DNA of 64,000 nt from Smallanthus sonchifolius (lineage: Eukaryota > Streptophyta > Magnoliopsida > Asterales > Asteraceae): contig CM042028.1 in NCBI GenBank assembly GCA_023525975.1, forward strand, positions 75,639,501 through 75,703,500. Direction: 5' to 3'. This document shows, one piece after another, positions 1 through 11,800 of this stretch (position 1 is the stretch's first letter; every line of letters starts with the position of its first letter). The notes beneath the pieces were generated by a model, which was not told where the DNA came from, ran no database searches, and saw nothing but the letters and a program-made list of their open reading frames with translations. The translations under genes were made by a program, and so were the position numbers.

Positions 1-158
1 CAACAAAGATCAACAGCACCGAAGAAGACAATACTTTCTTTTTGGGGGAAAGTTTTGGCAAATATAAGGTTTCACCAAAACTTTCGTTGAAAGTTTTTGG
101 TGAAAGTTTTCACTGATTTGTATATGTAGTCGTTTGTAACTTGTTTTACAAGGTAACT
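1..158. repeat. Direct repeat, copy A (about 158 bp)
   Basis: This stretch matches 7852-8008 almost base for base in the same orientation, with only a few differences near the start. The match stops sharply after AAGGTAACT. It contains a hairpin-forming section (TTCACCAAAACTTTC facing GAAAGTTTTTGGTGAA). The left limit is unknown because the window begins here. It could be a dispersed short repeat or the two flanks of a larger insertion. Confidence 0.85.
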
Positions 159-1559
159 ATCATTTCCTTTGGTCCGGATCCATACATGTTTTCAACCAGA
201 AAATCAACCTAATTAATTAAAAGATTTGATGTATTACTCGTTTTTTCTTTCTTCATAGTTACATTTGATTTTGGTCATTCACCTATTGACATCCTAAATA
301 CTTCTGGCAGACACTTTGTTCTATCCCACGGCGTCAAAACCTTGAACCGGGAAAAAACGGTGAACTTAACTGCAAGAAAAGGCTTATGGTTGGAAAAAAG
401 GTGAATCGCAATGGGTCAGGTATGATAAGGGTTTTTGGTAATCCCCATCTCACATTGGATAACAAAACCATGTCTTATACCTTTTGGGTACGCAGGTATC
501 GGGTATACCCATTTACGATCCTATGTGTTTAAAATTACCCTTTGGGACGTCAACTACTTGAGACCTAATCTAATACCCAACCTCAAAAACCAATTAAAAT
601 GTTAAATACTCAAGTACGTTTCTCTAATCTTAATAATTTTTATGTTTCTAACATACTATTTATGATCAAACATAAAAAAAAATATGTGATATTGAAATGG
701 GGAAGTGGGACAGTTATATTTATACATTTTTTTTTGGGTACGTGTATTAGTTTTTCATATATTTTGCTCTGTCAGGTGCAGTTATTTAGAAAATACATAA
801 AAAATATTTATTTGTTTGATTAAACGTGGGTTAGTTTTTTAATTCTTTTTGTTAGGTGAACAGCAAGCACGTTTATTTCTAATAGTTTATTTGTATGATT
901 ATATCTAAAAAAGTTGTAAAACATTTTTTTTTCAGCTATAAAAGTTGTATAAAGTTTTTTACTTTTATTTGCAGGTTTGGTGATATCCTTTTGGTTTGTA
1001 CAGTATGCTTACATGACTTGGTTCTTTTCATCATTTGCTAAAACTTACAAATTTTTTTTTAGTTTTTACTTATATTTTTATTTATTTTTAATGCAGCAAC
1101 CAGAACTGGTTCAAAGATATCATGGGTATATATTTTCAATCTTTTTTATTCTTTATTTATTATACGCTTTTTTATTAATATTAATTTTTATATTTTATTA
1201 TAAGATATCATGGGTATATATTTATTATACGTTTTTAATGTTTTTACTTAACCGAGAAACCTGGTCAATAGCTGGGGTTTCCTAAAAAATCGCTAGTTTT
1301 ACTAGTTTAGTGGGGATAAAACATGGGAAGGATTATAACTGAAAGATCGTGTCTCCTGGGGTTGTTTCCTGAAAAATCGCCTGTTTTTATGTTGTTTTTA
1401 ATTCAAAATTTGTGTTTTTTAAATCTGCTTCCGTGTAAAAAGGGAATAAAAATTGTTACTTTCCGTAATTTTCAAAATCTGTGTTTTTTAAATCTGCTTC
1501 CGTAATTTTATAATGCGATACAAAAGATAAAAAACGAAACGAGAGTCAGTGAAACTCCA
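159..1559. other. AT-rich stretch without a recognisable gene
   Basis: No coding sequence that I recognise. It holds T-rich runs and locally duplicated phrases, for example AGATATCATGGGTATATA near 1115 and 1203, and a repeated TCTGTGTTTTTTAAATCTGC phrase near 1410 and 1480. It lies upstream of the Mutator-like pseudogene and may include its lost 5' part, but no DNA-binding domain is visible. Confidence 0.5.
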
Positions 1560-2725
1560 ATGCAGATTCTAGAAAACCTACTTTCTTCTAAAAAATACGT
1601 CTACTATACTCGGGAAGATCCTGCCACAAATATTGTGGAGGAGATATTCTTTGTTCATCCGAAATCGCACGAGATGTGGCGTGCATTCCCGCACATGTTG
1701 ATGATCGACGCGACGTACAAAACAAACATGTATAAACTTCCATTTGTCCAAGTGGTCGGTGTGACCTCCACACACCAGTCATTTTGTGTCGCTCATGCAT
1801 TTATATCAAAAGAACGGGAGGAAAACTTCGTCTGGGTGCTACTGCAAATAAAAGCAATGTTGCAACAGGGACAAAGCTCTTATGAACGCGTGTGATAAAA
1901 TATTTCCGGTCTGTTCCAAAAACCTATGTCAGTGGCACATACACGAGAATATCGTAAAACATTGCAAGGCATCATTTACAGACGAAGACTGGACAAATTT
2001 CAAGTATTCATGGTCGGTATTATGTGAGTCTCCCATGCCAGATATATAACAGTACAACTTCAACCGGCTTTACGAACGACTGTATGCAGCCAAACGAGGA
2101 AGTAAGTTTTGAATATTTAATATTTTCAGTATTGAATATTTATTATATATTTAAATATTTATTCAATATTTAATATTTTTCCAGGAGTTATAGATTATGT
2201 GACTAAAAATTGGCTGGACCCGTATAAAGAAAAGTTTGTATCCGCGTGGTCCAACAGAAACCTCAATTTTGGTCAACATACAACGAACCGAGTCGAGAGC
2301 CAGCATTCGCTCTTAAAGAGCTATCTTAGAAATGCTAACAGCTCGCTAGATAGACTTGTTGGGTTTGTTGATGAAATTGTATCAGATCAGTATTATCAGT
2401 TACAGTTTGGGTTTGGAATAAGCCTCATAAGGAAAATGGACAGCCACATAGCTATTGAATTGTTTGATAACCTGCACGGTAAAGTTTCACATAAAGCTCT
2501 AGATTTGTTAGAAAACGAGTGGTACAAGTTATCACATATACGGAAACAAAATGCAACGTGTCGTTGCTAACTTTTCAGTAGTTGTGGGTTACCGTGTGCT
2601 TGTCGTCTGGCAAATATCGAAGTTACAGGTAAACTGTTCTGACTATTCAATAGTTGTGGGTTGACGTGTGCTTTTCAAAATGTTCTAACTATTTCGTTTA
2701 AAATACAGGTGACATAATCCCTCTA
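1560..2725 (+). pseudogene. Mutator-like (MULE/FAR1-related) transposase, broken
   Basis: Remnant of a MULE-type DNA transposase. The segment 1560-1895 carries the family's catalytic-core phrase around MLMIDATYKTN followed by LPFVQVVGVT. The frame then shifts (near 1880) into a part reading CQWHIHENIV, typical of the region after the core, with an in-frame stop near 2047. A probable intron (about 2103-2184, GTAAG to CCAG) precedes 2199-2570, which contains the conserved stretch TTNRVESQHSLLKSYL. A further shift near 2570 leads to a SWIM-like zinc motif ending CGLPCAC at about 2583-2606. Several frameshifts and stops make it non-functional. The family assignment comes from recognising these motifs; the exon borders are guesses. 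Confidence 0.8.
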
Positions 2726-2731
2726 GATGCG

Positions 2732-3813
2732 GTGGACATCTTCTGGAGGAAACTTGATTTAAAACCGTCGTTTGTCGATGATGAAACTGTAGACGTGGAT
2801 AAAGTACTTGGTCAAGTGAGAAACAAAATTATGTCACAACCCGATCAGGTCAAAAGAAGTATGATGTCGAGAATCGTAGGGGTGGTCTTTCCGGGCAAAA
2901 GTAACAAGAGAGCGCCTGTGGTACAAGAAGATACTCGCGGTCGTCCAACTTTGAAAAAGCAACAACAAAGGAAACAGGATGTCGCGAGAAACAGCTCATT
3001 CACAGGATCCCAACAAAGCAAATGTGACCCTACGAGACACAGCTCGTATATTGCATCACAAGAGTCTATACAAGCGAGTTCGGTCATTCAACACCGTCGT
3101 TCAATGAAAGGTAAAGGAAAGCAACCACAAGATGATGACGCCCATCTTGGGTTTCCATTGATTATGGGGAAAGATGCGGTTAACAATATAAATTGTTTTA
3201 AGGATTCGATACCGTCTTTATTTTATCCGTACATTTCACATATACAGGATGTAAATCCCGACGGTAACTGTGGTTTTCGATCGGTAGCTTTGGGCTTAGG
3301 GTTAAATGAAAACCGGTGATTTTTTATCCGACAACAACTTCTACATGAGATGGACAATAAAGAGGAATGGTGGAGAACTGTTTTTGACAGAGCCGCCTTT
3401 CAAGAGTATGATAGGCTACGTCAAACGATAGATTGACAAGATGTGAAAGCCGCACTAGTTAGTCGTTGGATGTCGATGTCATACACAGGACTCCTAATTG
3501 CTTAAAGATTTGGGGTGATTGTTCATCTTTTAAGCATCAGCGGTAATTAAACATTTTTTCCATTGTGGTTTGGTCTTAACGTTCACGCTCAACATCAAAT
3601 CGTATCGTTAGTTCACGTAAAAAATGCTCATTTCATCCACGTCAAGTTAGACGGAGATTTTCCGATCCCACGCCGAATGCACTTTGGAATTTGCACCGAA
3701 ATAATGATACAGCAAAATGGGAAAATATATACAGTGACCGTATTGAACGATTTAAGAATATAATGGCTACTAATAGAACTAGATTTCCACAATACTTCAC
3801 GAACTACGGATGA
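2732..3813 (+). pseudogene. C-terminal part of the MULE protein with OTU-type cysteine protease domain, broken
   Basis: Continues the transposase. A basic linker (GRPTLKKQQQRKQ, 2935-2980) leads to an ovarian-tumour (OTU) protease-like domain. The nucleophile motif NPDGNCGFRSVALGLG lies at 3256-3303, with the Asp and Cys expected at the active site. The frame breaks at the TGA near 3317; 3563-3763 then encodes the C-terminal half, including IVSLVHVKNAHFIHVKLDG with a candidate catalytic His. One more shift near 3700 restores the last segment (ending TNYG, stop 3811-3813). OTU domains fused to MULE transposases are known in plants. With at least four lesions this copy cannot make the protein. 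Confidence 0.75.
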
Positions 3814-3969
3814 TGTTTGTTAGTTTTAATTAATTATTATTTAAATATAATTAATTTTATTTGTCATTTTAATTATTTTATATTAATTTTACTTAATTAT
3901 AATTAATTTTTTATTAGTTTTAATTAATTATTAATTAAATAAAATTAATTTTAATAAAAAACAAAAGAA

Positions 3970-4629
3970 CTATACGCCACGTATATATCTATATGTGGCG
4001 TATAGACTTGAATAAGAGGGAATTCAAACTTTTCAAATCTGAGATATTTTAAAGGCTATACGCATCGTATAGGTCAATACGTGGCGTATAGAATACCAAA
4101 GGTCGGAGGCTATACGCCACGTATTGATCTATACGAGGCGTATTACCATTTGATATACCAAGTAAACGCATCGTACAGTGCCAAACGAACCAAAAAACCA
4201 CACACAAAACCATACGTGATCCGGCAAGAAAACGCTCGTTCATTTGGATTGTCGTCTCAAAAAAACTTTGTAAAGGTACGTGTCTCAACCCGCGATCATT
4301 AATGTTAGGTTTATATTGAATATTAGCGGGTAAAACTGGGTAGATTAGCGATTTTTAGGTTGAAAGTTAATAACTATACGCCACGTATAAGGCCATACGT
4401 GGCGTATAGTTCGTCTGAGGAAGACGATGAGGCCATAAACCACGTATAAATTTATACGTTGCGTATGGCTCAGGTTCCCGGCAACTTGGCCCGCGTATGG
4501 CCTGGTTGCCCGCGTATGACTTAGTTTGCCCGGTGACTGGCCTGCGTATGGGTTGGGGGCCCTGTGTATGGTTTGGTTTACCCGGTAACAGCTTATACGC
4601 CACGTATAAATCTATACGTGGCGTATAAG
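3970..4629. repeat. Hairpin cluster 1: six copies of a roughly 36-bp palindrome
   Basis: Six near-perfect inverted repeats lie at 3970-4005, 4056-4091, 4110-4144, 4374-4409, 4432-4469 and 4592-4629. Each has arms close to CTATACGCCACGTATA facing TATACGTGGCGTATAG, around a 4-nt loop (for example TATC, GGTC, GATC). Each arm is itself palindromic (TATACG...CGTATA), so the unit is a palindrome of palindromes. Between units, 4480-4580 has shorter repeats of CGCGTATGGCCTGGTTGCCC type. The stretch 3814-3969 before it is almost pure A/T. Confidence 0.9.
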
Positions 4630-4796
4630 TTTAAAAAAAACATTATTTTATAATTTAAAATAAAATATATTATTTATTATTTAAAATAAAAAAAATTAAT
4701 TATTATTATTTAAAATAAAAACAATATATTATTATTATTTAAAATAAAAACAATATATTAATAAAAAATTAAAAAAACAATTAATTATTATCAGAT

Positions 4797-6150
4797 ATGG
4801 CGGATCATGATGATGATATTCAGATGGACCAGCTAGAAGATCTTGCGCACTACCATTTTCTGGATTTTCCGGCTGATTCAGAGGCATATGCATAGTGCCA
4901 GAAGCTACGGGAGGTGCGGTTGGGCCCAGGGACGACGGTTGGGCCCAGGGACGGCGGTGGATTGGGGGCTCTTCGAGGAGGAACAAGAAGCCGAGCGAGC
5001 TAGGATCATCATCGGCCAGGACACGCCATGGTCGCATCTTTTTGATCTTTCATTCACGGAGACCTACCGAGAGGTGGTCGTCGAGTTTCTTTCGACGTTC
5101 ATCTACTCAGAGGCTGGGCTGGAGCCTCTTCCAGGGGAGGCGCCAGATATGGATCCAGATCATATTTCTTTTTCTATTTTTGGGGTCGTTTACCGTCAGA
5201 CCCTCCGTCAGTGGGCCGTCATGACGGGCTTGTACTACGAGCCTGAGACGGTCACGCCACTTTTCCCCGAGGCGGTGACGGAGGTGGACAAGGAGGAACT
5301 CCTTGTTTTTTGGGGCTTGATTTCAGATAGTCCTTAGTTGGGTACCAAGGGGAGGGTCTCGGGTATTAGAGACCCTTTGTATAGATATCTGCACCGGCTT
5401 ATTTCGACGTCGATCGCACCGCGTCTGAAAAGCCGTGAGTGGTGCACTGATAGAGACCTTTTCTTTCTTTATTGCCTGCTTACTGGGAGGCGATGCGACC
5501 TATCCATGTACATGGCGCATTATTTTGCATCTGCCTATATGCGACAGAAGCGCGAGCTTTTGTATGGCGGTGCTTTCATCACGCAGATCATGCGGTCTGT
5601 TACACTATTTGACGTTCATGAGCCTGCGATGTTACCGGCCATTCCCCCTGTCCGATTAGACCGTCGCACGGCGAGCGGCATGCGTATCACGCACCGATTC
5701 CCACAGGGCCTTCGGTTCGTAGGGGCCGTCCAGGACCAGGTTTGGGTCCCAGTGCCGTTGCCGCAGATGCCTGGATAAGGGGACCCGCCTATGCCTCATC
5801 CGCTACATGGTGTGGCGATGGAGGACGGACCGTCGCACGTCGATCACATCCACGACCATCCGCCACAGCATCCCCGACACGTACGTCGGTCTATTAGGCT
5901 CGAGAGGGCTACCCAGGCATTGCTTGATGGCCTTGCTGCCGACTCACGGCGACAGGGTCGTCAACTCGATCGCATGGAGGACCTGATGATGTGGGCGGTT
6001 GGACAGCTCGTGGATATGTCACGAGCCGCTGGCATCGAGCCACGCCCACTACCACCGCCACGTTACTATCCGGACGACCCCGTTCAGGATGAGGGCGGGG
6101 CGGGTCAGGATGAGGGCGGAGCCGGTCAGGGTGACGGCGGAGCGGGTTAG
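4797..6150 (+). pseudogene. Athila-type retrotransposon ORF1-like protein, interrupted
   Basis: A long GC-richer coding region in AT-rich surroundings. The likely start is ATG 4797; an in-frame TAG at 4893 and a frameshift near a duplicated GGTTGGGCCCAGGGACG (about 4918-4955) follow. From 4956 a single frame runs to TAG 6148-6150, broken only by TAG 5335 and TAA 5776. Recognisable phrases are FTETYREVVVEFLSTF (about 5053-5100), YRQTLRQWAVMTGLYYEP, IRDPLYRYLHRLIS, FFLYCLLTGRRC and MAHYFASAYMRQKRELLYGG. I associate these with the Arabidopsis/Athila retrotransposon ORF1 family that is abundant in Asteraceae. The C-terminus ends in an acidic Gly-rich repeat (DEGGAGQ). No LTR, PBS or pol is visible around it. 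It could instead be an unknown mobile-element protein of the same fold. Confidence 0.55.
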
Positions 6151-6450
6151 GTTTAGTTTTTTTATTTGTATTTTGTTTCTTTCGTTGTTATGTTTGTAAA
6201 ACATTTTGATGTATATATTTTATTTTTTGATATAATGTATATAATGTTTAGTTTATTTGTTTGTTTGTATTGTTTAATATTTTGTTTGATTGTAATGTTT
6301 AATATTTTGTTTGGTTATACTGTAAAAATATAATAAATGTTTAAAAAATATATAAAATATATAAAATTTATAAATAGATAACAAACTTATATTAACAAAA
6401 TCATATAAATTTAAATAAAAATAAACAAAATATAAATAAAATAAAAAATA

Positions 6451-6668
6451 CCTATACGTGGCGTATAGGTCAATACGCCACGTATAGGATTCATAAACTT
6501 CAAATTTTCCAACTTTTGAAGCAAAAATATAACTCGTGCCTCATACGCTGCGTATAGATCAATACGCCACGTATTGGACCAGCCGCCAGACAGAGAATGA
6601 CACGTGTCATTCTGTTGTCAGTGACTGAACTCTATACGCCCTCGTATTGCCCTATACGAGGGCGTATA
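6451..6668. repeat. Hairpin cluster 2: three copies of the 36-bp palindrome
   Basis: Inverted repeats at 6451-6488, 6542-6576 and 6632-6668 belong to the same family as cluster 1. The first reads CCTATACGTGGCGTATAGG then TCAATACGCCACGTATAGG, so its arms are in swapped order relative to most units of cluster 1. The third has changed both arms together: CGCCCTCGTA faces TACGAGGGCG in place of CGCCACGTA facing TACGTGGCG. Paired changes like this keep the hairpin. Confidence 0.88.
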
Positions 6669-7296
6669 ATGTGACGGCGGGTTCAATTAGCAATATTCCG
6701 TGTGTGGTTAGAATCGCCCTTGATTTATTAAAAGTTTAAAACTTAAAAACAAACTTTGATGTTGGATTTAAATATTGGAACGGTAATGTAAATAATTTAT
6801 TATCTTTCTAGTTTTTTTTTATATATATCTCTTGAGTAATTATTAATATATTTAAGATTAAAAATAATAAAAAATGTACTTGAGGGTAATTTCTAACCAA
6901 ATTACCTAATAATCAATTGGTAATGAGTAATCCAGGTACATGAGACGGATAAATTTGGATATGAAACACGGTTTTATAGTTAAATATGAGATTAAAATTA
7001 TCAATATCTTACCGACTCGTTCCGTAATCATCCTAGTTATTATTTTTCAATTACAATATTACTGGGAGTTCTAATAATATAAATACTTACTTCTTTCTCT
7101 TAATATTTCTTTCATCTTAATATTTTAAGAAATGAAATAATTAATTATTTCTAAAAAGGGAAACAACTATAAGCAGTCACGATTTTCTTCGGTTCCTTCT
7201 GTATGTTGTTGAAGAGTCTATCGTTTCTCGCCTTTCAAATACATTACAACGTAACTAAAGTAATACTTGTACTTATTTTTATGTACACCTTGCTTC
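6669..7296. other. AT-rich stretch, nothing recognised
   Basis: No coding or repeat structure that I can support apart from A/T-rich runs. Confidence 0.5.
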
Positions 7297-7672
7297 CACT
7301 ACTAGAAAATATGTATATTTTCTACAAAAGTTTCCGACAAGTTACCAACAAAAGAAATTTCTCACAAGTTTGCGACAATTTTCCGACAAAACAAAAACAA
7401 ATAAGTAACCACATGATTTCCTACAATTTTCCGATAAATTTATTAAGTAAGTTAACTTATATATCTAATATAATCGTCGGAATATTGTCAAAAATTACCA
7501 ACGAAAGGATTTTGTCGCTAATTCGTTAGAAAATTAGTCTCGACTTTGTTGGAAAATACATTTCTTATGGGATTTTTTCCAGCAAACACTTTTTGTCGGA
7601 AACTTGTCGCTAACGGCCAATTCCGACAAATTTCCGACGAAACTGTTGCAAATTTTTCATTTTTTAGTAGTG
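7297..7672. mobile_element. Small non-autonomous CACTA (En/Spm-type) element
   Basis: It begins CACTACTAGAAAATATG and ends CATTTTTTAGTAGTG, the inverted termini typical of plant CACTA elements. Inside are many copies of the subterminal phrase TTCCGACAA / TCGTCGGAA in both orientations, the pattern usually bound by the transposase. At 376 bp it has no coding capacity. The 3-bp flanks are TTC and TTT, so the target duplication is imperfect. Confidence 0.8.
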
Positions 7673-7851
7673 TTTCTTGGGTCTTTTCTTTGAATTTTAT
7701 CTTTTCCATCACCGAGTTCCTAGCAAATGCATCCATTTTGCACCAATCTTTTTATTGCCTTCCAAATCGCACCAACTATTTGACAGTGAACAAGAATGTT
7801 AGGTTAAAAAGGCCAAGGCATACAAAACCGACTTAAACACTGAAAATGGGA

Positions 7852-8008
7852 CAACAAAGATCAACAGGAACGAAGAAGACAAAAATTTCTTTTTGGGGAA
7901 AGTTTTGGCAAATATAAGGTTTCACCAAAACTTTCGTTGAAAGTTTTTGGTGAAAGTTTTCACTGATTTGTATATGTAGTCGTTTGTAACTTGTTTTACA
8001 AGGTAACT
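7852..8008. repeat. Direct repeat, copy B
   Basis: Second copy of the sequence at 1-158, same orientation, diverging after AAGGTAACT at 8008. The two copies bracket about 7.7 kb. Confidence 0.85.
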
Positions 8009-8275
8009 CAAGCTTTTGTGATTCAGATCTTATTTTCATTTGTAATCATTTGATTAGGAGCGTATTAGAGGTGCTAAGGATTGTATTCAGCTTTATTTGT
8101 GCATTTTCTTTGTAATCAACACGTTTGTTTATCAATTTGAGTTTGCTTATGGAGTTTCACCATTGATTTGTATTTGGAGTTTGTATTTGGCTAATTTGAT
8201 CACATATATTGATCAATTGTTCTGTTCCTTATTGCTCTTATCAAGAAGTCACCGAGATCCGCGTGTTTTGGACCT

Positions 8276-8880
8276 ACAAAAAAGATGATCCGTTGTTTCA
8301 AGATCAGCCCCACATTTATCGTAAACAGTGGTGTTCAAATATATATTCCTTTTCACCATTACAACCTTGGTTGGGATTCCATCTAACCTGCTCTCCACCC
8401 AAAAAAAGTTAACTTTTTAGGGATGCATTTTATCCAATCAAATACTAAGTTATCTTGATCGAACATCTCCTTTTCGATAACTGTCTTCATCGCGTGTCTA
8501 CCGTTTAACAACCTGAAGTATCCCACTTCCAGCACCAACGATCTGAGTTCGCATTTAGATTGCAGTTCTTTAGCATGTCGGACAACCTTTGAAGCTTATC
8601 TAATGTAGCATCTCTTGAAGGAGCTCTCATCCAATTCCCATTTAAAAATCTATCAACTCCAACTCCTTGCCACCGATAGGCAACATAGGATACTCCTGTC
8701 TGTCTAGCAAGAACAAGTTCGGGTATAGATCTTTTAAAGTGGCATTTCCCAGCCATTTATCACACAAAAAAACGTTTCTTTACCATCACCGACTGAACTT
8801 TCGAACATTTCTCCCAAATTAATATTATAACCTCTTTGTCATCACTTACCTTTACGAAGTTCTTCCAAACTCCTGGAATC
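8276..8880 (-). pseudogene. L1-type LINE fragment (zf-RVT region)
   Basis: Minus-strand remnant of the C-terminal part of a non-LTR retrotransposon polyprotein. Pieces seen in order are a segment reading FLCDKWLGNATLKDLYPNLF (about 8700-8770), then WCWKWDTSGC (about 8505-8540), FDWIKCIPKKLTFFGWRAG (about 8395-8455), and CGADLETTDHLF (about 8286-8320), with frame changes between them. The W-x-P-K-x-x-F-x-W-R and C...C...E-x-x-x-H-x-F pattern is that of the zf-RVT domain found after plant LINE reverse transcriptases. It has no 3' tail and no target duplication that I can see. Confidence 0.65.
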
Positions 8881-9054
8881 GTTTTTTTTCAATGGAAAGC
8901 TACTTATGATCATACTTCTGCCTTTGTGTATGTTGTTTATAAGTCTCACCCATAGTGACTTCGGATTTGACTTATATCGCCATAGCCATTTCATCACTCT
9001 AATCCCAAAAGTCTCAATAAGTTATATCGCTATAGCCATTTCATATGGAAAAAT

Positions 9055-10386
9055 GAGTAAATTACAGATATCGTCATTTACGTTTATACCATTTTCACTG
9101 TACGTCCTTTAGCCTAAAAAATATCAGAGATTCTCTACGTTTAAATTTGTTGCGATTTACGTCCTTTAGCCTAACGGGCGTTAAGTTTTTCAGTTAACTC
9201 TATTCATATGTCACTCACATGAGGGCAAAATGGTCTTTCCATCTTTTAAAGGACTATTTATGTAATTAACTTAATGATTCCACTCTCTCTACCACTCTCC
9301 TCTCTCTACTCCACCCTCTCAACCACTACCGTCAGTTACAGGTGGAGCTGATTTGGAATAGGGTTTACATGTATAATTTCCAAATCTGAGAATACATATC
9401 TGAAGAGTTTCATGTATATATTCTACTCCAATTGAACAGATCTGAAGGGTGCCGCCATCAAATCTGACCACTCCCACCTCTGAAGGCTATGGTTTGTAAG
9501 TGTTTCAGGCAACGATGGCGTCTGCAGATTGTGGTTCGGACGGCATCATCATCGCCACCATAATATGGTGTGATTTGGATTGCAAATCAGAAATTCAAAA
9601 CATTATTACCGTTTTGAAACAAAGGTTGTCAGATCTATCTAAAAATCATCTGATTCGCAGAACGAGTGGCGTGATTGAGGGATTCGGTGGTGGTGATTGA
9701 AGAGGCTCAGTGGAGGGGTGCAGTGGCGTGATTGAAGGGATTCGGACAAGGAGATCGGTGGTGGCGTGGTCAGATTTGATGGCGGCTAGAGCTGTAATGC
9801 AAGCTTTGGACTTCAGTTCCCCAAAATTGATGTAAGAATCATCACTGATTTTGACTTGGGTTCCTCCTTGTACATAGAACTTAGTCTTTTCAGGTATGTT
9901 TATAAGATTAGGTTGATGCCATGAACAGATCTTAACCATAGGCGGGTTGAAGGTGGACTTAGGGTGATGGGAGTTGCGGTTATACATTTTGAGGTAGATG
10001 CTATGAACAGATCTGAACCGTGGTCGCCGACGTGTAGGTTTATGGCTGACCGAAAGTTGCCGGTCTTGGTAAGGAGGAAGATGATGGGGTGGGGCTTGGG
10101 TGTTTCAAGTGGGGCCTGTAGTGGTGGCTATGGAGGTTGGTGGAGAGATTAATTATAGATATATTTTAATTAATACATTTTTTTAATTAAATTGGTAAAA
10201 TTACAAAAGTACCCTCATGTGCCTTGCACATGACCAGATTTAACTGATAAATTTAACTGGGTTAGGGCCAAAGGACATAACGTGCAAGATTTATAAACAT
10301 AAAGGACGATCTCTGATATTTTTTAGGCTAAAAGACATACAGTGAAAAATGGTATAAACATAAATGAAGATTTCTGTAATTTATTC
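9055..10386. mobile_element. Foldback/Mutator-like non-autonomous element with long inverted ends
   Basis: The ends are long inverted repeats: GAGTAAATTACAGATATCGTC on the left faces the complement of GATTTCTGTAATTTATTC on the right, and the similarity continues through phrases such as GTCCTTTAGCCTAAAAAATA for well over 100 bp. This matches long-TIR Mutator-like elements. I found no clear 9-bp target duplication, so the copy is probably old. The interior (about 9300-10150) has no gene that I recognise; it may be captured host sequence. Confidence 0.7.
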
Positions 10387-10442
10387 GAATTTATATTACC
10401 AACAATGGTTCAAGTTTCAATAAGTTATACTTCATTTTAATT

Positions 10443-11783
10443 TATTTTTTTTTTGAACAACAACTTCATTCCAACCAAAGCAAGCTAGAGGCTAGCATAC
10501 AAACAAATAAAAAAAGGGAAACAGAAACATAAAAAAAGGACTTACACAAACAAACCTGCACTAGCACTAACAAAACAGAGAAGACCTGACCAAAACAAAG
10601 ATTACATCTTAAAAGAACACCAATCCCCCCACTCTAGAGAGCTTGTTTTAGCCCTATTTTTAACCCAAAGATATCCAAGAATCTTTATTTCTTCGATAAT
10701 TTTTGCAACTGAAACTTGATGGTTCTCGAATACCGATTTGTTTCTAGGTTTCCATATCGCCCAACATGCAAGAAGAATGATGGATTGCACAGCCCTTTTT
10801 TTACCACGCTAAACCCCCCAATTGGTAGAGATTGGAATAAATTATTAAGTGAGAAGGCATGGATAGGAGGGATATTGCACCACGATGAGACCTTTTGCCA
10901 TATGATAGTAGCGATGTAACAAGCGGTGAAAACATGGTCTGTAGTCTCGTCCGCCTCCCTACATAAGGAACATGCTAATGAAGTTGTGTGAATATTCCTT
11001 TGTTGGATCGCTGTTTTAGTTGGGATCCTACCCGCCTTGGTTCTCCATCCAAAAATATTAACTTTGAGTGGTAGCCATTTGTTCCAATCGAATGGTTTCC
11101 CGGGGGACACCACCCTTTGCTTTGAGAGTATGAGCCTTGCCGATTTCACCGTGAAACTTCTGTCCGATGCGCCAGTCTAGGCCCATTTGTTCGGCCCATC
11201 ACTAAGCTTGGTTTGATTGAATAAGCTACAACAGCTGTTAAGTTCCTGCAATTTGAGAGGAAGAAAAATATTTCGTTTCCAAAACCAAGTAAGAGTTATA
11301 GAATTACCCGACATTCGACACCGGTCCCGGACTAGGCAAGATTTATCTGATTCGATTCTGAACAACGCTGGAAAGGAAACCATCAATGGAGCCGACCCAA
11401 TCCAATGATCCACCCAAAACCTTATTGTATCCTGTTACCCAACACTCCCATAATCGAATGAGAAAGTGTAAGATTTGCTCTTGCAAGTGACTGGTTCAAA
11501 TTGGCAATTGTCCTCCAAACACCCGATCTATATTTGTTGCTCGGGAAGGCTGCCCAAGTAGACGGAGAGATATGTAAGGCTGTAATCACCTTCTGCCAAA
11601 GCCGGTGCTCCTCCACTCTAAACCTCCACCACCATTTAATTAAAAGGCTGAAGTTAAGGTCTTCCAACGAACCTAATCCGAGCCCCCCGACTTCTTTTGG
11701 AGCTGTGATTTTATCCCAATGTATCAAATATATCTTTCTTTTTTCCTTGGATCCTCCCCAAAAAATTGCTTCATAAGGCTTTC
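10443..11783 (-). mobile_element. 5'-truncated L1-type LINE insertion with 17-bp target duplication
   Basis: The minus-strand insertion has a 3' A-tail (T-run at 10443-10454) and a perfect 17-bp duplication TATACTTCATTTTAATT at 10426-10442 and 11784-11800. Coding remains in order: the end of the reverse transcriptase region (IFWGGSKEKRKIYLIHWDKI and GGLGLGSLEDLNFSLLIKWW, about 11600-11780), a linker, then the zf-RVT domain (LKVNIFGWRTKAGRIPTK, ACSLCREADETTDHVF, about 10900-11060). Frame breaks occur near 11415, 11165 and 10800, plus several stops after that. The 5' end was lost at insertion, as usual for LINEs. Confidence 0.9.
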
Positions 11784-11800
11784 TATACTTCATTTTAATT

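Noticed and set aside
977..1285. Open frame of 102 codons rich in Phe and Tyr
   Set aside because: Composition follows the T-rich DNA, with no domain and no homologous wording.
4797..6150. Plant mobile domain host gene
   Set aside because: The wording fits the Athila ORF1 family better and there are several premature stops; a host gene is not supported.
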